NCBI GenBank assembly: GCA_021292105.1
Contig: CM037861.1
Span: forward strand, 48,808,634 to 48,872,633
Length of the DNA: 64,000 bases
Reading direction: 5' to 3'
Source of the DNA: Anadara kagoshimensis
Lineage: Eukaryota > Mollusca > Bivalvia > Arcoida > Arcidae
Below are positions 29,850-42,830 of the stretch, piece by piece. Position 1 is the stretch's first letter, and every line of letters begins with the position of its first letter. The notes under the pieces were generated by a model. The model did not search any database and was not told where the DNA came from. It was given only the letters and a program-made list of their open reading frames with translations. A program made the position numbers and the translations under genes.

Positions 29850-30227
29850 ATGGCTTTTTTCAAGCAAAGCATTACTATTCCTGAAAAAGAACATATTGAT
29901 ATGCTAATTTTGTCAAATGCTATAATACGCACAGACACTGAGTGTATAGGTTGGGGGGGACAGTTTGATCGTTATGGTTATCCACTATTAAAAAGTACAT
30001 TTAGGCATCGGCGGTACACTTTGCGTGTGCCGCGTTTAGTCTATTTCCTGAAAATGATGCATACATTGTCTCCAGATATGCACATTAGCCACCTTTGCCA
30101 TAATAAAGGGTGTATAAGGTTCGAACATCTCACATATGAACCGGCCCATGTTAATAATGAACGCAAAATTTGTTATAATGAAAGGCAATGCTTTGGGCAT
30201 AGGAAATATGAAAACTGCAAACTGTAA
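29850..30227 (+). CDS. I-PpoI-like His-Cys box endonuclease, copy C
   Basis: Intact, same protein as copy E. Confidence 0.8.
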   Translation: MAFFKQSITIPEKEHIDMLILSNAIIRTDTECIGWGGQFDRYGYPLLKSTFRHRRYTLRVPRLVYFLKMMHTLSPDMHISHLCHNKGCIRFEHLTYEPAHVNNERKICYNERQCFGHRKYENCKL

Positions 30228-30255
30228 GGTATTTACAACTGTTATGAATGTTATG

Positions 30256-32128
30256 TTATGTTAAGTTAATGGCATAGTTGTGCACATTTCCCTGATTTGT
30301 GCCATTAGCAGAGTACATTGACTTATTCGTGATTGATTGGTGGTTATTTCGATATCGTGCATAGTACCGCTTGATTTTGTTTGCAAGTATAGCTTTATAG
30401 TTTGTCTGGTACTTTGCAACACTATCGACTTTAACCATTTGGGTCATAAGGGGGCCTCGATTGTGAAAGTTTAGTCCGACACATTTACCAATTAACACTG
30501 TTGATTTCCCAGTGCCATGGGTGTCAGAATGTACCGCTGAATGGCACAAAGCAGGGAAATTCCTTTTCCAAGTTACTTGTTTTGTAGCGTAAGTGAACAC
30601 CCTGTGATGGATGTTCTCAGAACGGTTGGTGTCAAACAAGCGTGTCATTTCACTTATCTTTCTGTGATCTAAAATCTTACTGAGGGTGGTGGTGAATATT
30701 TTCCGGTCCGAATCATTCAAATGAAGATACTGCCCAAATGGAAGGTGTATGGCTGTCAAGTGGGGCTTACATATAAGAGACACCTTCTTGCAATGACTAT
30801 GGTTGCCACTGAAACAATCAATAACATTATCACGAATCTTGACTGCTCGCTCGACAAAGTGTCTTTCATCAGTGGCAACATTCTTTAACCTAGTATACTC
30901 TCTAGTCAGCCTGTTTCGTGTTGCAATAGCCAGTTTTTTCTTAAATGTGGCTTTTCTTTCAGCCACATACCCTGGCAAAGATAGGGAAAGGCTAGCTATG
31001 TTTTTGTACACTCTACGCATTTTGTGAACAAAACATGTAAAGTGTCTAGGTGGGGACTGACCACATGGAACATCCACCCTACTTGCAACACTGTCCATCT
31101 GGGGACACCCATCAGTGGTAATGCTAGATACAGTAAGAAAGTGACTGGCATTCACTTGCTCAACATTATTAATTGTCATGGTTTTTTCATATGTTGTGAG
31201 ATTTGAAGTTGGTGCAACATTTTGTGCACGAGTTCAGTTTGTTTGCTATTTGACAGTTAAGTATGAGTTTTCTGTTTGTTGTTTTTTCCACCAGTGGACT
31301 GAATGATTGTGTACCACTCTGGAAACCCAAAGCAAGCCTGTTATTGTAAGACACATCGGTCTCAACATCAACCATTGGGGGGTCACCTCTTATTTGGGTA
31401 ATTAGCTGGACAAACTTTTGGTTGTCCAGCATTGATTCCTGGTTAAGTGTTTCGATTTTACTTGCCAAGCGGTTTAGTAACCTTTGCATTGATGACCGGG
31501 TGGGTGGTTTGATGTCAAGGCACGACATGATGAATTGCAAGTCTGTCATACCGACTTTGGTTTTTAAGATTGACAAACAAAGTGCGATGTTGAGTGGTCC
31601 AGGTTTGGGGCCATACGTGCTTAGCTTTTTGTCAACATCATCGTACATTTTGACAAGGTGTGACTTTACACCGCATGTTATGCAATGAACTTGAATTTCA
31701 ATGCATAAGCCTTTGCGTGAAATTTTATATAGGTCCATGTTCATGTTGTCACACCCTGTAGTATTGTGGACATTGACAAAATGGTTGAAAAGTTTGGGTA
31801 ATTTATCAAACTGTATTATTCCATTACCTAGTAGAGAGTTGGGTTCGAATCTCTGAAGATTTTCATCCTCTGTATTTTCAGGAATTGGTCTCAATTTTGT
31901 CGGGGGACAACTGCTACCGGGGTATTTGGCAGCTTCATACAGAGACTGAGTTGGACGTACCCATTGGCTAGCTGAGATATTTGGTTCGTTGTTTTCAGGG
32001 ATTGCCACAGACTCATTTTGTAAGGTACGATGATTCCAGAAACTATTACCTTTTGTAAACATATGTCTTGAAGTGCTCTTAAATTGGTTAATCTTGTAGT
32101 AATACCAGTTTTTGGACTTTTTACCCAT
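30256..32128 (-). pseudogene. DDE-type transposase-like protein, copy C, one frameshift
   Basis: Two bases (one GT of GTGTG) are missing near 31226. The C-terminal 307 residues and the N-terminal half are each open in their own frame. Confidence 0.8.
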
Positions 32129-33227
32129 TATTACAGCTTGAAATGTTGTTTTGGACAAGGAATAATGTTTGAAGCAAAATTAAACAAAATTTGATGACAT
32201 CATTTTGAAAAGAACACATTTTTGTTATACCACACAAGACCTGATGACATCATCTTGTTGTTCTGTGATGTCATCAGTTTTGAAGCTGTTGTTTACAAAC
32301 AGATTATCTCCCCCTTGTATACTAAATACTGAAATCAAATGCACATTTTAACTCAAAATGGTGAAAATGTTTTCTAATTAGTGCACATTTAGTACACAGT
32401 AAAGACCTGTAATGAGATTAGTCATAGTATTAGGCATTTATTTAAGAATAACTGCAAATAAACATTAAAAACAGTATGAAATTTAAGTGTTTTTCATATA
32501 ATTACATGTTTTTTTAATTAAAAAGGACCTTTTCAATGAGAAAAGTTAGAATAATTAGTATTTATACAAATCAACAGATGCACTGAACCAGTTTAAATTA
32601 ACCTCTTCAAGATTGTGCATGAAATTTAGTGTTTAGTTTCATTGCAAATACATGTACTACATGTGTGAACTGACTGATCTCAAGTATTAGCTCTTTAGAA
32701 AAACATACAAAAATTAACAAGTCAGACACTCAATGTAAATAGTGTCATAGACCCAGTTCACATCCAAAGATACATCATGTGGTATATCATTTTGTTCGAA
32801 ATAATGTCTTCTTTCATATTATGAGAAAAAAAATGGTGTTAAAAATTTTGCCCCAGTTTTATGGTATAAGACCTCAGTCGTGATTTGCCTGAAGTGGGAC
32901 GGTCAAAAGTAGTGCATATAAAATTTAAAGTACTTTTCCCATTCACCCTGCCTAGTCAGCACATGTTGTTGAGACCTGTTCTGTAATAATCCTATCTTGA
33001 AAGCTACAGATGTGTGCAAAATTTTGATACACATTGGACTGACCTAGGTACTATATTTTTGTGTAAGAACGTATTGTTGAAACTGCCACTTCCTGTGTAA
33101 ACATCACTTCCTGGAGGGAAAATCCCACATGTGCTTGTCCAAGGTAAGAGATACATGGCAAATTTGTGAAAAAATGAATCAGACAAGTACCTCGATTTTG
33201 ATGATTTTTCAAAAGGGGACTAGTTAA

Positions 33228-35116
33228 CACAGGCATTTGTTTCTATGAATGAAAAAAAAATCGAGAAATTACTATATAATAACACAAGGTGGTCATCTCT
33301 TTTTCAGGAGAATTACCACCAGTCCGCTTCAAACTGATTATTTCCATTTTTGCACGATAAAAATTCAAACAAACCTGGTACCGTTCGATTCAAAACACTT
33401 TTATCTTTACGGTAATACACATTTTTGTATCCCTCGATAACCCCTCGCTTGAATAATTGACATATTTCTCAGCTATTCCAACGACTACGACAAATATCAC
33501 ACTTCCACTATATTCACTTCCGGTCCGCTGCGCAGGGAATATGATGACCATATTTGATTGGTCGGTGAATAAATAGAATCACAAATCGAAAGTAGAAATT
33601 GTAAAACAGGTAAAACGACAAGAATGCAAGACGATATTGTTCAAAAGGCGGTAAAATTCATTCCTGTTAATTTTAGGCCAGAGTGGCACTGGAAAGAGTT
33701 TTGTTTGTAAAGAAATTGCCCGTAAACTTAAAGAAAAGTGTATAAATGTAAGGCTTACAGCCACTACAGGGATAGCATCCCTTAATATAGGGGGACAAAC
33801 TGTTCATTCGTGGTGTGGTATTGGCGATGTAGATATTCGAACGAAAATTTACTGGACAAAATTTCTAACAATGAAATATTCTTGAGTAGGCGTAAAACAC
33901 CTTACCCTATTTAATCAATGCATAAACATGAAATATAGATATCTCTATTTCAAATACAGAAATCTATATTTGAATTAGAGATATCTGTATTAAAGCATTA
34001 ATTTTTGGAAAATGTAGATATCTGTATTTGAAAGAGATATCTTTATTTGAAATAAAGATATCTGTATTTAAATGTAGATAACTCCATTTTTTGAATAAAA
34101 ACCCATTTGGTCTGCCATAGAATTGCATATCAACTAAATATATATTGACAATCAAAAATTTCTCGATAATTTTTTTTATTCATGAAACAAGTGCCTGTGA
34201 GAAATATGCACTCTCATGAACATATAGAACATAATAAACTTTGAACATTTTTTTTTTAATCTTTTTTTTTTTTTTTACTGCATAAATGTGTGCCAGTCCA
34301 TAAATCTGATCCCCCCCCCCCCCCCCCGTACAAATGTAGGTACCGTCATTTTTTTTTAACTCTATGCTGCATTCTCCATGTTTACAGAAACACAAATTTG
34401 ACTAGGTACTAGTACCATAGAAAGCCTCATTTGGTACTATCTCCTTTATATATTTCCCCAAAACGTCAATATAATTGGCTGTATTACAAATTGAGAGTTC
34501 TCTCATTATACTTACCAAAAAGTAATTGCAAAATTATTTCTGCATTCACTCATTTTGAAAAGTATCAAAATTGTCCGTTTTAAATTTCCCACCAAATGTC
34601 AATTTGATTTCATCGGGAGTTATCGTTCTTATTTGGAAACCCTCTTGACTTGTCATGGCGTACATGTTGAGAACATAAATATAGTCAAAATAATAAACAC
34701 AGATTTTAAATTAAGATATGTATTATTTTGTTTGTGTAAAAATATAAATGTTAAAACTGTTATACGTTTATATTTTTTAAACAACTCATTTTATTTACTC
34801 AAAATAATATTAACTGCGGACCGGAAGTGAATATAGTGGAAGTGTGATATTTGTCGTAGTCGTTGGAATAGCTGAGAAATATGTCAATTATTCAAGCGAG
34901 GGGTTATCGAGGGATACAAAAATGTGTATTACCGTAAAGATAAAAGTGTTTTGAATCGAACGGTACCAGGTTTGTTTGAATTTTTATCGTGCAAAAATGG
35001 AAATAATCAGTTTGAAGCGGACTGGTGGTAATTCTCCTGAAAAAGAGATGACCACCTTGTGTTATTATATAGTAATTTCTCGATTTTTTTTTCATTCATA
35101 GAAACAAATGCCTGTG
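33228..35116. mobile_element. Nested transposon, copy 3
   Basis: 1889 bp between CTAGTTAA duplications, with several small losses in the interior. Confidence 0.9.
33624..33914 (+). pseudogene. PIF1-like helicase fragment, copy 3, frameshifted
   Basis: A small change near 33654 (GGTAAAATTCATTCCTG where other copies have GGTAAATGGCCATTCCTTG) breaks the frame before Walker A, and a G is missing near 33829. Confidence 0.8.
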
Positions 35117-36132
35117 CTAGTTAAGGAATTAGGAGACTTTGGTCTCATTATATGTAGTTCGAGGTTTGTCGACCAACTGCCCAGATGAAAACTAGCCATT
35201 TTAAGGCCAAAATTGACCAATTTTCTATGTATTGCCATGGAAACTAAACGGTTGCTCAAATCTTATGGCTGCCCAGTTGGGCCACCCTAACATGACAAAA
35301 TTAATGCCCTGACACCCCAGATTTGAAAATGTATACACATGTGTAGCTTCCTAGCTAATATTTCAGATACTGGCACTGGAACTCGGAAGAGGGCAACTGT
35401 AATTTTGGCCATTTCTTGTCCTTATTTCACGACTGAGGTCAGTAACCATAAGGAGCATAGGATAATTTGTCTAAATGGGTCAAATATGCCTGAAATTGTT
35501 ATTTGTTTACATTTTTGATATAACTTATGATTGTAATCATTGTAATACTACATATAAACCATATTTGCCTCATAATTACAAATTTGAGGTCATAAGGTCA
35601 TCTTAGTGCACAAAGGTCAGATCATGGCCTGAATACATATTAATCTGCATTTTTTGCAATTTGAACAGAATTTTTTATCTAAATGTAATAATTTTTCTGA
35701 AATATCATTCAATGTATTATTTAAATGCATTTTTAGGTGAACATTTTGTTATTTAATTGAAATATGAATGTTTCCACCACCCCCAACCCCCCTATTCCAC
35801 CATAAATTTCACCTTGCTATCTCCATAGCAACAACTGAGTTGCATCTATCCCCCTTTAAAGTAATAAATGCTAAACATTTGTTGCATAGTTGACACCATT
35901 GAAAACTTTATGATGAATTTCCCCCCATTCCCCCCTCTTTGCCTCCACTTCCTCCACACTATACATGTATTTCCCATTGCCCCTTTAACATTTTTTTTTT
36001 TTTTTTGTTTTTATATATGTTTTATATAAAAATATGTTATATATGTTATGTAGACCAAGTTAATGGCTATTTATGTAATTTACATTTCAGAATTAAGTTT
36101 AAGTTTATATATTTCTTATTTCTTGCCCAAAC

Positions 36133-36510
36133 ATGGCTTTTTTCAAGCAAAGCATTACTATTCCTGAAAAAGAACATATTGATATGCTAATTTTGTCAAA
36201 TGCTATAATACGCACAGACACTGAGTGTATAGGTTGGGGGGGACAGTTTGATCGTTATGGTTATCCACTATTAAAAAGTACATTTAGGCATCGGCGGTAC
36301 ACTTTGCGTGTGCCGCGTTTAGTCTATTTCCTGAAAATGATGCATACATTGTCTCCAGATATGCACATTAGCCACCTTTGCCATAATAAAGGGTGTATAA
36401 GGTTCGAACATCTCACATATGAACCGGCCCATGTTAATAATGAACGCAAAATTTGTTATAATGAAAGGCAATGCTTTGGGCATAGGAAATATGAAAACTG
36501 CAAACTGTAA
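36133..36510 (+). CDS. I-PpoI-like His-Cys box endonuclease, copy D
   Basis: Intact, same protein as copy E. Confidence 0.8.
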   Translation: MAFFKQSITIPEKEHIDMLILSNAIIRTDTECIGWGGQFDRYGYPLLKSTFRHRRYTLRVPRLVYFLKMMHTLSPDMHISHLCHNKGCIRFEHLTYEPAHVNNERKICYNERQCFGHRKYENCKL

Positions 36511-36538
36511 GGTATTTACAACTGTTATGAATGTTATG

Positions 36539-38413
36539 TTATGTTAAGTTAATGGCATAGTTGTGCACATTTCCCTGATTTGTGCCATTAGCAGAGTACA
36601 TTGACTTATTCGTGATTGATTGGTGGTTATTTCGATATCGTGCATAGTACCGCTTGATTTTGTTTGCAAGTATAGCTTTATAGTTTGTCTGGTACTTTGC
36701 AACACTATCGACTTTAACCATTTGGGTCATAAGGGGGCCTCGATTGTGAAAGTTTAGTCCGACACATTTACCAATTAACACTGTTGATTTCCCAGTGCCA
36801 TGGGTGTCAGAATGTACCGCTGAATGGCACAAAGCAGGGAAATTCCTTTTCCAAGTTACTTGTTTTGTAGCGTAAGTGAACACCCTGTGATGGATGTTCT
36901 CAGAACGGTTGGTGTCAAACAAGCGTGTCATTTCACTTATCTTTCTGTGATCTAAAATCTTACTGAGGGTGGTGGTGAATATTTTCCGGTCCGAATCATT
37001 CAAATGAAGATACTGCCCAAATGGAAGGTGTATGGCTGTCAAGTGGGGCTTACATATAAGAGACACCTTCTTGCAATGACTATGGTTGCCACTGAAACAA
37101 TCAATAACATTATCACGAATCTTGACTGCTCGCTCGACAAAGTGTCTTTCATCAGTGGCAACATTCTTTAACCTAGTATACTCTCTAGTCAGCCTGTTTC
37201 GTGTTGCAATAGCCAGTTTTTTCTTAAATGTGGCTTTTCTTTCAGCCACATACCCTGGCAAAGATAGGGAAAGGCTAGCTATGTTTTTGTACACTCTACG
37301 CATTTTGTGAACAAAACATGTAAAGTGTCTAGGTGGGGACTGACCACATGGAACATCCACCCTACTTGCAACACTGTCCATCTGGGGACACCCATCAGTG
37401 GTAATGCTAGATACAGTAAGAAAGTGACTGGCATTCACTTGCTCAACATTATTAATTGTCATGGTTTTTTCATATGTTGTGAGATTTGAAGTTGGTGCAA
37501 CATTTTGTGTGCACGAGTTCAGTTTGTTTGCTATTTGACAGTTAAGTATGAGTTTTCTGTTTGTTGTTTTTTCCACCAGTGGACTGAATGATTGTGTACC
37601 ACTCTGGAAACCCAAAGCAAGCCTGTTATTGTAAGACACATCGGTCTCAACATCAACCATTGGGGGGTCACCTCTTATTTGGGTAATTAGCTGGACAAAC
37701 TTTTGGTTGTCCAGCATTGATTCCTGGTTAAGTGTTTCGATTTTACTTGCCAAGCGGTTTAGTAACCTTTGCATTGATGACCGGGTGGGTGGTTTGATGT
37801 CAAGGCACGACATGATGAATTGCAAGTCTGTCATACCGACTTTGGTTTTTAAGATTGACAAACAAAGTGCGATGTTGAGTGGTCCAGGTTTGGGGCCATA
37901 CGTGCTTAGCTTTTTGTCAACATCATCGTACATTTTGACAAGGTGTGACTTTACACCGCATGTTATGCAATGAACTTGAATTTCAATGCATAAGCCTTTG
38001 CGTGAAATTTTATATAGGTCCATGTTCATGTTGTCACACCCTGTAGTATTGTGGACATTGACAAAATGGTTGAAAAGTTTGGGTAATTTATCAAACTGTA
38101 TTATTCCATTACCTAGTAGAGAGTTGGGTTCGAATCTCTGAAGATTTTCATCCTCTGTATTTTCAGGAATTGGTCTCAATTTTGTCGGGGGACAACTGCT
38201 ACCGGGGTATTTGGCAGCTTCATACAGAGACTGAGTTGGACGTACCCATTGGCTAGCTGAGATATTTGGTTCGTTGTTTTCAGGGATTGCCACAGACTCA
38301 TTTTGTAAGGTACGATGATTCCAGAAACTATTACCTTTTGTAAACATATGTCTTGAAGTGCTCTTAAATTGGTTAATCTTGTAGTAATACCAGTTTTTGG
38401 ACTTTTTACCCAT
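36539..38413 (-). CDS. DDE-type transposase-like protein, copy D
   Basis: Intact 624-residue frame, same protein as copy E. Confidence 0.75.
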   Translation of the reverse strand: MGKKSKNWYYYKINQFKSTSRHMFTKGNSFWNHRTLQNESVAIPENNEPNISASQWVRPTQSLYEAAKYPGSSCPPTKLRPIPENTEDENLQRFEPNSLLGNGIIQFDKLPKLFNHFVNVHNTTGCDNMNMDLYKISRKGLCIEIQVHCITCGVKSHLVKMYDDVDKKLSTYGPKPGPLNIALCLSILKTKVGMTDLQFIMSCLDIKPPTRSSMQRLLNRLASKIETLNQESMLDNQKFVQLITQIRGDPPMVDVETDVSYNNRLALGFQSGTQSFSPLVEKTTNRKLILNCQIANKLNSCTQNVAPTSNLTTYEKTMTINNVEQVNASHFLTVSSITTDGCPQMDSVASRVDVPCGQSPPRHFTCFVHKMRRVYKNIASLSLSLPGYVAERKATFKKKLAIATRNRLTREYTRLKNVATDERHFVERAVKIRDNVIDCFSGNHSHCKKVSLICKPHLTAIHLPFGQYLHLNDSDRKIFTTTLSKILDHRKISEMTRLFDTNRSENIHHRVFTYATKQVTWKRNFPALCHSAVHSDTHGTGKSTVLIGKCVGLNFHNRGPLMTQMVKVDSVAKYQTNYKAILANKIKRYYARYRNNHQSITNKSMYSANGTNQGNVHNYAINLT

Positions 38414-39512
38414 TATTACAGCTTGAAATGTTGTTTTGGACAAGGAATAATGTTTGAAGCAAAATTAAACAAAATTTGATGACATCATTTTGAAAAGAAC
38501 ACATTTTTGTTATACCACACAAGACCTGATGACATCATCTTGTTGTTCTGTGATGTCATCAGTTTTGAAGCTGTTGTTTACAAACAGATTATCTCCCCCT
38601 TGTATACTAAATACTGAAATCAAATGCACATTTTAACTCAAAATGGTGAAAATGTTTTCTAATTAGTGCACATTTAGTACACAGTAAAGACCTGTAATGA
38701 GATTAGTCATAGTATTAGGCATTTATTTAAGAATAACTGCAAATAAACATTAAAAACAGTATGAAATTTAAGTGTTTTTCATATAATTACATGTTTTTTT
38801 AATTAAAAAGGACCTTTTCAATGAGAAAAGTTAGAATAATTAGTATTTATACAAATCAACAGATGCACTGAACCAGTTTAAATTAACCTCTTCAAGATTG
38901 TGCATGAAATTTAGTGTTTAGTTTCATTGCAAATACATGTACTACATGTGTGAACTGACTGATCTCAAGTATTAGCTCTTTAGAAAAACATACAAAAATT
39001 AACAAGTCAGACACTCAATGTAAATAGTGTCATAGACCCAGTTCACATCCAAAGATACATCATGTGGTATATCATTTTGTTCGAAATAATGTCTTCTTTC
39101 ATATTATGAGAAAAAAAATGGTGTTAAAAATTTTGCCCCAGTTTTATGGTATAAGACCTCAGTCGTGATTTGCCTGAAGTGGGACGGTCAAAAGTAGTGC
39201 ATATAAAATTTAAAGTACTTTTCCCATTCACCCTGCCTAGTCAGCACATGTTGTTGAGACCTGTTCTGTAATAATCCTATCTTGAAAGCTACAGATGTGT
39301 GCAAAATTTTGATACACATTGGACTGACCTAGGTACTATATTTTTGTGTAAGAACGTATTGTTGAAACTGCCACTTCCTGTGTAAACATCACTTCCTGGA
39401 GGGAAAATCCCACATGTGCTTGTCCAAGGTAAGAGATACATGGCAAATTTGTGAAAAAATGAATCAGACAAGTACCTCGATTTTGATGATTTTTCAAAAG
39501 GGGACTAGTTAA

Positions 39513-41407
39513 CACAGGCATTTGTTTCTATGAATGAAAAAAAAATCGAGAAATTACTATATAATAACACAAGGTGGTCATCTCTTTTTCAGGAGAATTA
39601 CCACCAGTCCGCTTCAAACTGATTATTTCCATTTTTGCACGATAAAAATTCAAACAAACCTGGTACCGTTCGATTCAAAACACTTTTATCTTTACGGTAA
39701 TACACATTTTTGTATCCCTCGATAACCCCTCGCTTGAATAATTGACATATTTCTCAGCTATTCCAACGACTACGACAAATATCACACTTCCACTATATTC
39801 ACTTCCGGTCCGCTGCGCAGGGAATATGATGACCATATTTGATTGGTCGGTGAATAAATAGAATCACAAATCGAAAGTAGAAATTGTAAAACAGGTAAAA
39901 CGACAAGAATGCAAGACGATATTGTTCAAAAGGCGGTAAATGGCCATTCCTTGTTAATTTTAGGCCAGAGTGGCACTGGAAAGAGTTTTGTTTGTAAAGA
40001 AATTGCCCGTAAACTTAAAGAAAAGTGTATAAATGTAAGGCTTACAGCCACTACAGGGATAGCATCCCTTAATATAGGGGGACAAACTGTTCATTCGTGG
40101 TGTGGTATTGGCGATGGTAGATATTCGAACGAAAATTTACTGGACAAAATTTCTAACAATGAAATATTCTTGAGTAGGCGTAAAACACCTTACCCTATTT
40201 AATCAATGCATAAACATGAAATATAGATATCTCTATTTCAAATACAGAAATCTATATTTGAATTAGAGATATCTGTATTAAAGCATTAATTTTTGGAAAA
40301 TGTAGATATCTGTATTTGAAAGAGATATCTTTATTTGAAATAAAGATATCTGTATTTAAATGTAGATAACTCCATTTTTTGAATAAAAACCCATTTGGTC
40401 TGCCATAGAATTGCATATCAACTAAATATATATTGACAATCAAAAATTTCTCGATAATTTTTTTTATTCATGAAACAAGTGCCTGTGAGAAATATGCACT
40501 CTCATGAACATATAGAACATAATAAACTTTGAACATTTTTTTTTTAATCTTTTTTTTTTTTTTACTGCATAAATGTTGTGCCAGTCCATAAATCTGATCC
40601 CCCCCCCCCCCCCCCCGTACAAATGTAGGTACCGTCATTTTTTTTTTAACTCTATGCTGCATTCTCCATGTTTACAGAAACACAAATTTGACTAGGTACT
40701 AGTACCATAGAAAGCCTCATTTGGTACTATCTCCTTTATATATTTCCCCAAAACGTCAATATAATTGGCTGTATTACAAATTGAGAGTTCTCTCATTATA
40801 CTTACCAAAAAGTAATTGCAAAATTATTTCTGCATTCACTCATTTTGAAAAGTATCAAAATTGTCCGTTTTAAATTTCCCACCAAATGTCAATTTGATTT
40901 CATCGGGAGTTATCGTTCTTATTTGGAAACCCTCTTGACTTGTCATGGCGTACATGTTGAGAACATAAATATAGTCAAAATAATAAAACACAGATTTTAA
41001 ATTAAGATATGTATTATTTTGTTTGTGTAAAAATATAAATGTTAAAACTGTTATACGTTTATATTTTTTAAACAACTCATTTTATTTACTCAAAATAATA
41101 TTAACTGCGGACCGGAAGTGAATATAGTGGAAGTGTGATATTTGTCGTAGTCGTTGGAATAGCTGAGAAATATGTCAATTATTCAAGCGAGGGGTTATCG
41201 AGGGATACAAAAATGTGTATTACCGTAAAGATAAAAGTGTTTTGAATCGAACGGTACCAGGTTTGTTTGAATTTTTATCGTGCAAAAATGGAAATAATCA
41301 GTTTGAAGCGGACTGGTGGTAATTCTCCTGAAAAAGAGATGACCACCTTGTGTTATTATATAGTAATTTCTCGATTTTTTTTTCATTCATAGAAACAAAT
41401 GCCTGTG
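39513..41407. mobile_element. Nested transposon, copy 4
   Basis: 1895 bp between CTAGTTAA duplications; helicase fragment open. Confidence 0.9.
39909..40202 (+). pseudogene. PIF1-like helicase fragment, copy 4
   Basis: Unbroken 97-codon frame, as at 21048. Confidence 0.8.
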
Positions 41408-42424
41408 CTAGTTAAGGAATTAGGAGACTTTGGTCTCATTATATGTAGTTCGAGGTTTGTCGACCAACTGCCCAGATGAAAACTAGCCATTTTAAGGCCA
41501 AAATTGACCAATTTTCTATGTATTGCCATGGAAACTAAACGGTTGCTCAAATCTTATGGCTGCCCAGTTGGGCCACCCTAACATGACAAAATTAATGCCC
41601 TGACACCCCAGATTTGAAAATGTATACACATGTGTAGCTTCCTAGCTAATATTTCAGATACTGGCACTGGAACTCGGAAGAGGGCAACTGTAATTTTGGC
41701 CATTTCTTGTCCTTATTTCACGACTGAGGTCAGTAACCATAAGGAGCATAGGATAATTTGTCTAAATGGGTCAAATATGCCTGAAATTGTTATTTGTTTA
41801 CATTTTTGATATAACTTATGATTGTAATCATTGTAATACTACATATAAACCATATTTGCCTCATAATTACAAATTTGAGGTCATAAGGTCATCTTAGTGC
41901 ACAAAGGTCAGATCATGGCCTGAATACATATTAATCTGCATTTTTTGCAATTTGAACAGAATTTTTTATCTAAATGTAATAATTTTTCTGAAATATCATT
42001 CAATGTATTATTTAAATGCATTTTTAGGTGAACATTTTGTTATTTAATTGAAATATGAATGTTTCCACCACCCCCAACCCCCCTATTCCACCATAAATTT
42101 CACCTTGCTATCTCCATAGCAACAACTGAGTTGCATCTATCCCCCTTTAAAGTAATAAATGCTAAACATTTGTTGCATAGTTGACACCATTGAAAACTTT
42201 ATGATGAATTTCCCCCCATTCCCCCCTCTTTGCCTCCACTTCCTCCACACTATACATGTATTTCCCATTGCCCCTTTAACATTTTTTTTTTTTTTTGTGT
42301 TTTTATATATGTTTTATATAAAAATATGTTATATATGTTATGTAGACCAAGTTAATGGCTATTTATGTAATTTACATTTCAGAATTAAGTTTAAGTTTAT
42401 ATATTTCTTATTTCTTGCCCAAAC

Positions 42425-42802
42425 ATGGCTTTTTTCAAGCAAAGCATTACTATTCCTGAAAAAGAACATATTGATATGCTAATTTTGTCAAATGCTATAA
42501 TACGCACAGACACTGAGTGTATAGGTTGGGGGGGACAGTTTGATCGTTATGGTTATCCACTATTAAAAAGTACATTTAGGCATCGGCGGTACACTTTGCG
42601 TGTGCCGCGTTTAGTCTATTTCCTGAAAATGATGCATACATTGTCTCCAGATATGCACATTAGCCACCTTTGCCATAATAAAGGGTGTATAAGGTTCGAA
42701 CATCTCACATATGAACCGGCCCATGTTAATAATGAACGCAAAATTTGTTATAATGAAAGGCAATGCTTTGGGCATAGGAAATATGAAAACTGCAAACTGT
42801 AA
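42425..42802 (+). CDS. I-PpoI-like His-Cys box (His-Me finger) endonuclease, reference copy
   Basis: A 125-residue DNA endonuclease. The His-Cys box is complete: H81 with C83 (SHLCHN), C88, H93, N102, C108, C114, H117 and C123. Spacing matches the homing enzyme I-PpoI: His to metal-binding Asn is 21 residues (81 to 102, as 98 to 119 in I-PpoI), and the first zinc Cys to the fourth is 25 (83 to 108, as 100 to 125). C32 may be a further zinc ligand. It should nick or cut DNA with Mg2+ held by N102. I-PpoI is intron-borne in slime mould; here the gene sits inside a DNA transposon, 28 bp from the end of a convergent transposase. It may help excision or target cleavage (inference). Confidence 0.85.
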   Translation: MAFFKQSITIPEKEHIDMLILSNAIIRTDTECIGWGGQFDRYGYPLLKSTFRHRRYTLRVPRLVYFLKMMHTLSPDMHISHLCHNKGCIRFEHLTYEPAHVNNERKICYNERQCFGHRKYENCKL

Positions 42803-42830
42803 GGTATTTACAACTGTTATGAATGTTATG

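Larger units (their letters stand above)
29146..32882. mobile_element. Two-gene transposon copy C, complete
   Basis: 3737 bp between ATTT flanks, both terminal repeats intact. Confidence 0.85.
35428..39167. mobile_element. Two-gene transposon copy D, complete and intact
   Basis: 3740 bp; both genes are open and both terminal repeats are present. Confidence 0.88.
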